64,000 nucleotides of DNA, taken from UBA2336 sp964419145 (GTDB lineage Bacteria > Bacteroidota > Bacteroidia > Cytophagales > Cyclobacteriaceae). The notes beneath the pieces are model-generated. The model made no database searches. It was not told the DNA's origin and saw nothing but the letters and a program-made list of their open reading frames with translations. How positions within the stretch are numbered: the first letter of the stretch is position 1; every line of letters starts with the position of its first letter. The stretch spans positions 62,001 through 126,000 of the forward strand of contig CAYQOM010000005.1 of assembly GCA_964419145.1 (NCBI GenBank). The letters are read 5' to 3'. A program made the position numbers and the translations under genes. Shown piece after piece: positions 59,754 to 64,000 of the stretch.

Positions 59754-61733
59754 ATGGCAAAGGAAAAAGCAAAACCCACCGCTCAGGATGAAGAAATTAA
59801 AGCGGTAAAGAAAAAGGCAGTAGACTCCAAAATCGAGATCGATGAAGACGATCCGATGAAGGAAGTGAAAGCCCTCGAAAAGGAAGAAATCGTTTCTGAG
59901 GCTATTCCCGCTACTGAATTGCGCAAGGCTGTTAAGGCCATGGCCGTTCCCGGTGAATTCGATTGGGATGCCTTTGAAACCAAAGGCTTTGGCGAAGGCT
60001 ACTCAGCCAGCGACCGTGAAAAAATGGAACAACTGTATGCCGGCACGGTAACTACGGTCGACAGCGGTGAAGTAGTGGATGGCATTGTGGTTGGCATTAA
60101 CGACCGCGATGTAATCCTGAACATTGGATTTAAGTCGGACGGCCTGGTGCCCCTGGCTGAATTCAAAGACATGACCGACCTGAAGATTGGCGACAAAGTT
60201 GAAATCTTCATTGAGGAACGCGAAGACAAAATGGGCCAGCTTGTGCTGAGCCGCAGAAAAGCGAAACTGGTGAAAGGCTGGGAGCGCATCCAGAAAGCAT
60301 TGGATGAAGACCTGGTGATTGAAGGTTTTGTGAAACGCAGAACAAAGGGTGGATTGATCGTAGATGTATACGGTATTGAAGCCTTCTTGCCGGGTTCACA
60401 AATTGACGTTAAGCCAATTCGCGATTTCGATATTTATGTGAACAAGTCGATGGAAGTGAAAGTTGTGAAAATCAACTACACCAACGACAACGTAGTGGTA
60501 TCACACAAAGTGCTTATTGAGAAAGATCTTGAAGAGCAGAAGGTGGCGATCCTCAGCAACCTGGAGAAAGGTCAGGTACTGGAAGGTACCATCAAGAATA
60601 TGACCAACTTCGGTGTGTTTATCGATTTGGGTGGTGTTGATGGATTACTTCACATTACGGATATTTCATGGGGCCGCATCAACCATCCTGAAGAAGTGCT
60701 TAAGCTTGATCAGGTGGTTAAGGTTGTGGTATTGGAGTTTGACGAAGACAAGAAGCGCATCAGCCTGGGCATGAAGCAACTTACGCCTCATCCCTGGGAT
60801 TCATTACCTGCTGATATCAACGTGGGCTCTAAGGTTAAGGGTAAGATTGTAAACGTAGCCGATTACGGAGCGTTCCTCGAACTGCAACCGGGCGTTGAAG
60901 GCTTGATCCACGTAAGTGAAATGAGCTGGTCGCAGCACCTGCGCAATCCGCAGGATTTCATGAAAGTGGGTGATGAGATTGAAGCCGTTGTACTGACCAT
61001 CGACCGCGAAGAGCGTAAGATGTCACTCGGCATCAAGCAACTCACAGAAGATCCTTGGACACGTCAAGATGTGATGACCAAATACGCTATCGGTACCAAG
61101 CATGAAGGTATTGTGCGTAACCTGACCAACTTCGGCTTGTTCATTGAACTGGAAGAAGGAATTGACGGTTTGGTGCACGTATCCGATTTAAGCTGGACGA
61201 AGAAGATCAAACATCCTTCAGAATTTGTGAAGGTTGGCGATAAGATGCAGGTAGTGGTGTTGGAACTGGATGCGGCTAACCGCAGACTGGCCCTCAGCCA
61301 CAAACACCTGGAAGAAAATCCGTGGGATACATTCGAGACCGTGTTCACAGAAGGTTCTGTACACAAGTGTACCGTTATCAGCAAGAACGATAAAGGCGCT
61401 GTACTGGAACTACCTTACGGTATCGAAGGTTTCTGTGCCAACAAGAACCTGGTGAAGGAAGATGGCGGCAAAATTGAAGTGGGTGAATCACTCGACTTCA
61501 AAGTGCTTGAGTTTTCTAAGGAAGACCGCAGAATCTCCTTGTCGCACAAGGCCATGTTCTCTGCTGAAGAGGATAAGCCTGCTGCCAAGAAGAAAGCTCC
61601 TGCTGCCGGTAAAGGCAAGACTATCGATAAGATCAACCAGGAAGTGGAGAAATCTACCCTGGGTGACCTTGAAGCATTAAGTGCGTTGAAAGACAAAATG
61701 AACGCGCCTAAGGCTGGCGACTCGAAAGAGTAA
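59754..61733 (+). CDS. rpsA: 30S ribosomal protein S1
   Basis: I place the start at 59754 (MAKEKAKPTAQDEE), after a start-less stretch; an in-frame ATG at 59709 would add 15 unrelated residues. The 659-residue protein carries six S1 RNA-binding domains (from about residue 105 to 610; the third to fifth are clearest, e.g. GVFIDLGGVDGLLHITDISW). S1 brings mRNA to the ribosome. An acidic, Lys/Glu-rich N-terminus precedes the domains. Expression starts from a consensus promoter with a strong hairpin in its leader; tRNA-Cys follows. Confidence 0.95.
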   Translation: MAKEKAKPTAQDEEIKAVKKKAVDSKIEIDEDDPMKEVKALEKEEIVSEAIPATELRKAVKAMAVPGEFDWDAFETKGFGEGYSASDREKMEQLYAGTVTTVDSGEVVDGIVVGINDRDVILNIGFKSDGLVPLAEFKDMTDLKIGDKVEIFIEEREDKMGQLVLSRRKAKLVKGWERIQKALDEDLVIEGFVKRRTKGGLIVDVYGIEAFLPGSQIDVKPIRDFDIYVNKSMEVKVVKINYTNDNVVVSHKVLIEKDLEEQKVAILSNLEKGQVLEGTIKNMTNFGVFIDLGGVDGLLHITDISWGRINHPEEVLKLDQVVKVVVLEFDEDKKRISLGMKQLTPHPWDSLPADINVGSKVKGKIVNVADYGAFLELQPGVEGLIHVSEMSWSQHLRNPQDFMKVGDEIEAVVLTIDREERKMSLGIKQLTEDPWTRQDVMTKYAIGTKHEGIVRNLTNFGLFIELEEGIDGLVHVSDLSWTKKIKHPSEFVKVGDKMQVVVLELDAANRRLALSHKHLEENPWDTFETVFTEGSVHKCTVISKNDKGAVLELPYGIEGFCANKNLVKEDGGKIEVGESLDFKVLEFSKEDRRISLSHKAMFSAEEDKPAAKKKAPAAGKGKTIDKINQEVEKSTLGDLEALSALKDKMNAPKAGDSKE

Positions 61734-61807
61734 TTCATAACAGGCGTTGGGCGTTTGATGGCGGGGTGTTATTTTTACCCGCATTAAGTTGGTCAACGCC
61801 TGATTCT

Positions 61808-61878
61808 GGTCTCGTGGCCGAGTGGCTAGGCTGAGCTCTGCAAAAGCTCCTACAGCGGTTCGAATCCGCTCGAGACCT
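61808..61878 (+). tRNA. tRNA-Cys (anticodon GCA)
   Basis: A 71-base cloverleaf: acceptor GGTCTCG/CGAGACC, anticodon arm GAGCT-CTGCAAA-AGCTC giving GCA, T arm AGCGG-TTCGAAT-CCGCT and discriminator T. CCA is not encoded. A terminator follows 5 bases later. Confidence 0.95.
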
Positions 61879-61883
61879 CAAAA

Positions 61884-61923
61884 CAAACCCTTCCCGATAA
61901 AACCGGGAGGGGTTTTGTTTTTT
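61884..61923 (+). terminator. Terminator after tRNA-Cys
   Basis: AAACCCTTCCCG pairs with CGGGAGGGGTTT across a short A-rich loop, followed by TGTTTTTT. Confidence 0.9.
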
Positions 61924-61964
61924 AAGCCCTGTGTTTATTATCTTTCTTTACTGATTTTATTACT

Positions 61965-62162
61965 ATGACCGAACGCGACCTGCGAAAACTCGAAGCCACC
62001 ATCCGCAACAAAATGGAAGAGATTAAGAAGCAACGCGTAAGCCTGAAGGATTCTGGCATAGGCTCTCTGATGAATATGTTGAAGAAAGTAGATGAGGCCT
62101 CATACGAGAAGATCATGCCGGAGTATAAGAAGATGGTGAAGGAGTTTAATATTTTTAAGTGA
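61965..62162 (+). CDS. Small helical hypothetical protein
   Basis: The 65-residue product (MTERDLRKLEATIRNKMEEI start) is charged and helical with no signal or membrane segment. The codon use looks normal for the region and the frame starts 42 bases after the tRNA terminator. I do not recognise the family. It ends just before the repeat cluster. Confidence 0.6.
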   Translation: MTERDLRKLEATIRNKMEEIKKQRVSLKDSGIGSLMNMLKKVDEASYEKIMPEYKKMVKEFNIFK

Positions 62163-62164
62163 TA

Positions 62165-62391
62165 CGTGAGCTCCGTAGGAGCGGCATATTATTAGCGTCA
62201 AGATCATTTTGTTATCCGTGTCGCCTGCGCCAGTTCAATGAAATGGGTTATTCATTGCGACATGATAGGCACGTCCATTGATGAACGTTTCACCGATTCC
62301 GCGTCATGGTCGGATTGCATTTCAAATTCATTTCATCTGTGGCGCGGTTGTTTATTTTAATTTGTTAGCCCGACCTGATGTGATGGTCGGG
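62165..62391. repeat. Palindromic intergenic repeat, copy 1
   Basis: The unit contains, in order, a GCTCC-GTA-GGAGCGGCAT box (62170-62187), a TGTCGC...GCGACA stem-loop with an inner AATGAA/TTCATT stem (62219-62262), a long-range GCGCCA...TGGCGC pairing (62226 to 62345), TTTTAATTTGTTAGCC, and a closing CCCGACC/GGTCGGG hairpin (62369-62391). The whole unit could fold as one long hairpin. Confidence 0.75.
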
Positions 62392-62392
62392 A

Positions 62393-62551
62393 CTAGTCAT
62401 TCTCTTTTTTCGAGCCTTGATGCCAATTTCTAAGTATTTCAAGCACTTTCCTCTCTTTTCTTAAATTTAAATTTTCAGGCTTAAAGCACTTCCTGCGCCC
62501 ATTTTCCGACACCCAAACTCTACCACTCGGAGTGGTCGATAAAATTTCCAT
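62393..62551 (-). CDS. Possible small gene between repeat copies (52 residues)
   Basis: On the minus strand ATG 62551 opens 52 codons (MEILSTTPSGRVWVSENGRR start) ending at TAG 62393-62395. The product is basic and soluble-looking (KPENLNLRKERKVLEILR). It lies between two copies of the palindromic repeat, with no clear promoter. It could be a small repeat-borne gene or a chance frame. Confidence 0.3.
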   Translation of the reverse strand: MEILSTTPSGRVWVSENGRRKCFKPENLNLRKERKVLEILRNWHQGSKKEND

Positions 62552-62610
62552 GATTAAAAAAAATTATGTCTATGGGGTTAGAACGATATTTAAACTATTT
62601 AGTTCCTAAT

Positions 62611-62783
62611 CGACTGTTCCATGAAATGGATTATTTATTGCGACACTCCGTACACGTCCGCTTGATCAACGTTCACCTGTTCCGCGCCATGATCGGCTGC
62701 TTTTCATATATATTTCATCTTTGGCGCGGTAATGCATTTTAATTTGTTAGCCCCGACCTTACGGTCAGGGCTAACAATATGCC
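62611..62783. repeat. Palindromic intergenic repeat, copy 2
   Basis: It has the same landmarks as copy 1 in diverged form: ATGAAATGGATTATTTATTGCGACA (in outline), the ACGTCC...GATCAACGTT...ACCTGTTCCGCGCC run, TTTCATCTTTGGCGCGG, TTTTAATTTGTTAGCC and a closing GTTAGCCC...GGGCTAAC hairpin (62748-62776). The 5' GCTCC box is missing. Confidence 0.7.
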
Positions 62784-62936
62784 GCCCCGCTGGGGCTTTA
62801 GGTAAGCTCCAGAGGAGCGGCATTATGGCGCATAAGATGTTTATTAACTGTGTCGAGTGCGCCTGTTCAATGAAATGCATTATTCATTGCGACACAATAT
62901 GCACGCCTGATGATGATCAATGCTTACCTCTTTGTA
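62784..62936. repeat. Palindromic intergenic repeat, copy 3 (3'-truncated)
   Basis: A GCCCCGCTGGGGC stem (62783-62797) and the GCTCC-AGA-GGAGCGGCAT box (62807-62824) precede GTGTCGAGTGCGCC, TTCAATGAAATGCATTATTC and CATTGCGACAC, the same order as copy 1. It breaks off at the amine-oxidase gene. Confidence 0.7.
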
Positions 62937-62937
62937 T

Positions 62938-64000
62938 CTATCTGGTTAGCAGAAATTGTTGAGGTATAACTTTGTTACCAGCTACGATTTCAGAAATCAA
63001 CTCACCTAATGCAGGGCCATGCTTAAACCCATGACCTGATCCTCCGCCTAAGAAGAATAAATTACTGGCTTCCGGATGATGATCGAATAAAAAATTTCCA
63101 TCGGGTGAATTCTCATAGGGGCATACGCGACTTTCAACTAAGGGCGCATCTTTTAATCCGGGAAAACGATGGGCTAAAAATTTTCTGGCTTTTTTTAATA
63201 CCTGTTCATTTGAAATCCGGTCGCCATGTGTTGGGTCAAACGGTTCTCCCCGCTCATCTACCCCTATTTTGAATCCACGGTAATTGTTGCCGGGTATGCC
63301 GTAATAAAAATCTTTACCATCCACATCTACCCACACCGGAAATTGTTCATACGCGGATGCGTGTTGCGTAGGCACACCAAAGTAATACACTTCCTGTTTG
63401 GTGCAGGTAATCGTGCTGCCCAATACTTCGGGGAACAATTTGCCCAGCCACGACCCACAGGCAAAGATGAATAGATCTGCTGTGAGCGATTGTCCGTTCG
63501 ATAGTTGTATATATTTTAACCTGTTTCCTTCAACCTTTCCAGGCATGGCCTGCGCCTGGAGTATGGTACCGCCCTCTGCAATAAAACCTTTGTATACGGC
63601 CTGACAGGCCTCACGTGCGCGTAGGCAGCCACCATAAGGATCGAGCCAGGCATGACTCAAATCACTGGTGTTAACAATGGAGTATCGTTTTGAAATTTCT
63701 TCAACCGTTAATCGCTCGTAAGGCATGTTGTACTTTTCAGCGAAGGGTATTGAATTATCAACAACGGGTGTGTGTGCCTCGTAACACATCCACAACACGC
63801 CTTTGTTTTGAAAGAGTTTTGTTTTCCATCTTGCTTCATGTTCCTTCCATAACGTTAATGCCCGAACGTTCAGATCGAAATAGAATTCATTGGCGCCATA
63901 TGTCGAGCGGATCACGCGTGTTTCATCACCTGAACTTGAACGGGAGTTGCCGGGTCCCCAGGTGTCGATCAAGGTAACCCTATAGCCTTTACGAAGCAGG
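62938..64000 (-). CDS. FAD-dependent amine oxidase, sarcosine oxidase / N-methyltryptophan oxidase family (N-terminus beyond window)
   Basis: The frame stays open to the window edge (LLRKGYRVTLIDTWGPGNSR continues past any start), so the N-terminal FAD-binding GxGxxG is outside. The visible ~354 residues show SSSGDETRVIRSTYG, FIFACGSWLG and, near the C-terminus, FFLGGGSGHGFKHGPALGE, typical of the monomeric sarcosine oxidase / N-methyltryptophan oxidase group. Such enzymes oxidise secondary amines and release H2O2. Substrate cannot be decided. The gene lies next to the repeat cluster. Confidence 0.88.
   Translation of the reverse strand, partial: LLRKGYRVTLIDTWGPGNSRSSSGDETRVIRSTYGANEFYFDLNVRALTLWKEHEARWKTKLFQNKGVLWMCYEAHTPVVDNSIPFAEKYNMPYERLTVEEISKRYSIVNTSDLSHAWLDPYGGCLRAREACQAVYKGFIAEGGTILQAQAMPGKVEGNRLKYIQLSNGQSLTADLFIFACGSWLGKLFPEVLGSTITCTKQEVYYFGVPTQHASAYEQFPVWVDVDGKDFYYGIPGNNYRGFKIGVDERGEPFDPTHGDRISNEQVLKKARKFLAHRFPGLKDAPLVESRVCPYENSPDGNFLFDHHPEASNLFFLGGGSGHGFKHGPALGELISEIVAGNKVIPQQFLLTR

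Noticed and set aside
62350..62780. Integron attC sites (GTTAGCC / GGCTAAC ends)
   Set aside because: The boxes do not match RYYYAAC...GTTRRRY in order or sequence, and there is no integrase.
62163..62937. CRISPR array
   Set aside because: Repeats are long (>120 bases), diverged, uneven in spacing and palindromic, and no cas gene is near.

Overview
The window reads as chromosomal DNA of a Bacteroidota bacterium, most likely order Cytophagales. The evidence is the gliding/type IX secretion gene content (gldA-gldF-gldG, a PorP/SprF-family protein, a protein with a gliding-motility-type C-terminal sorting domain), several small secreted TonB C-terminal-domain proteins, DUF4369-type thioredoxins, an SusC-free but FtsX-rich permease set, and Bacteroidota-type -7 promoter elements (TAnnTTTG) upstream of several genes. 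There is no phage, plasmid, CRISPR or transposase gene. Two tRNA genes (Gly-CCC, Cys-GCA) are present.

Layout. 1-880: 3' end of an ABC permease. 1007-8840: minus-strand run of cell-envelope genes (DUF885-like lipoprotein, small membrane proteins, a thioredoxin-like protein, an LRR/TonB protein, a secreted alpha/alpha-toroid protein). 8847-9244: palindromic intergenic repeat. 9245-18946: four tandem paralogous FtsX/MacB-like permeases in one operon with no ATPase. 19077-22377: Kup potassium transporter and type II NADH dehydrogenase. 22584-27563: coiled-coil lipoprotein, a CorA + two CaCA antiporter operon, and a polyprenyl diphosphate synthase. 27643-36654: an unknown protein, a thioredoxin-like protein, the gldA-gldF-gldG-DUF4340 operon, dnaN, a lipoprotein and a phosphodiesterase. 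36782-44746: DUF5916-type outer-membrane protein, GH16 lipoprotein, tRNA-Gly, a WYL regulator, two TonB-domain proteins and an aldo/keto reductase. 44798-50115: a four-gene, translationally coupled operon running ECF sigma factor, membrane TonB-domain protein, seven-repeat FG-GAP protein with type IX sorting domain, PorP/SprF-OmpA fusion. 50297-57454: small membrane proteins and assorted enzymes. 57588-59604: ABC ATPase + TolC. 59754-61733: ribosomal protein S1. 61808-62937: tRNA-Cys, a small gene and a cluster of long palindromic repeats. 62938-64000: start-truncated FAD amine oxidase.

The most interesting unit is the 44.8-50.1 kb operon. It looks like a self-contained regulated module in which an ECF sigma factor and a membrane-spanning TonB-domain partner are made together with a predicted type IX secretion cargo and its likely dedicated outer-membrane partner, which here carries its own peptidoglycan-binding OmpA domain. 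Also worth attention are three small genes (50297-50410, 52810-52938, 3035-3130), a promoter-proximal terminator-like hairpin in the rpsA leader, and the separation of permeases from the ATPase/TolC pair.
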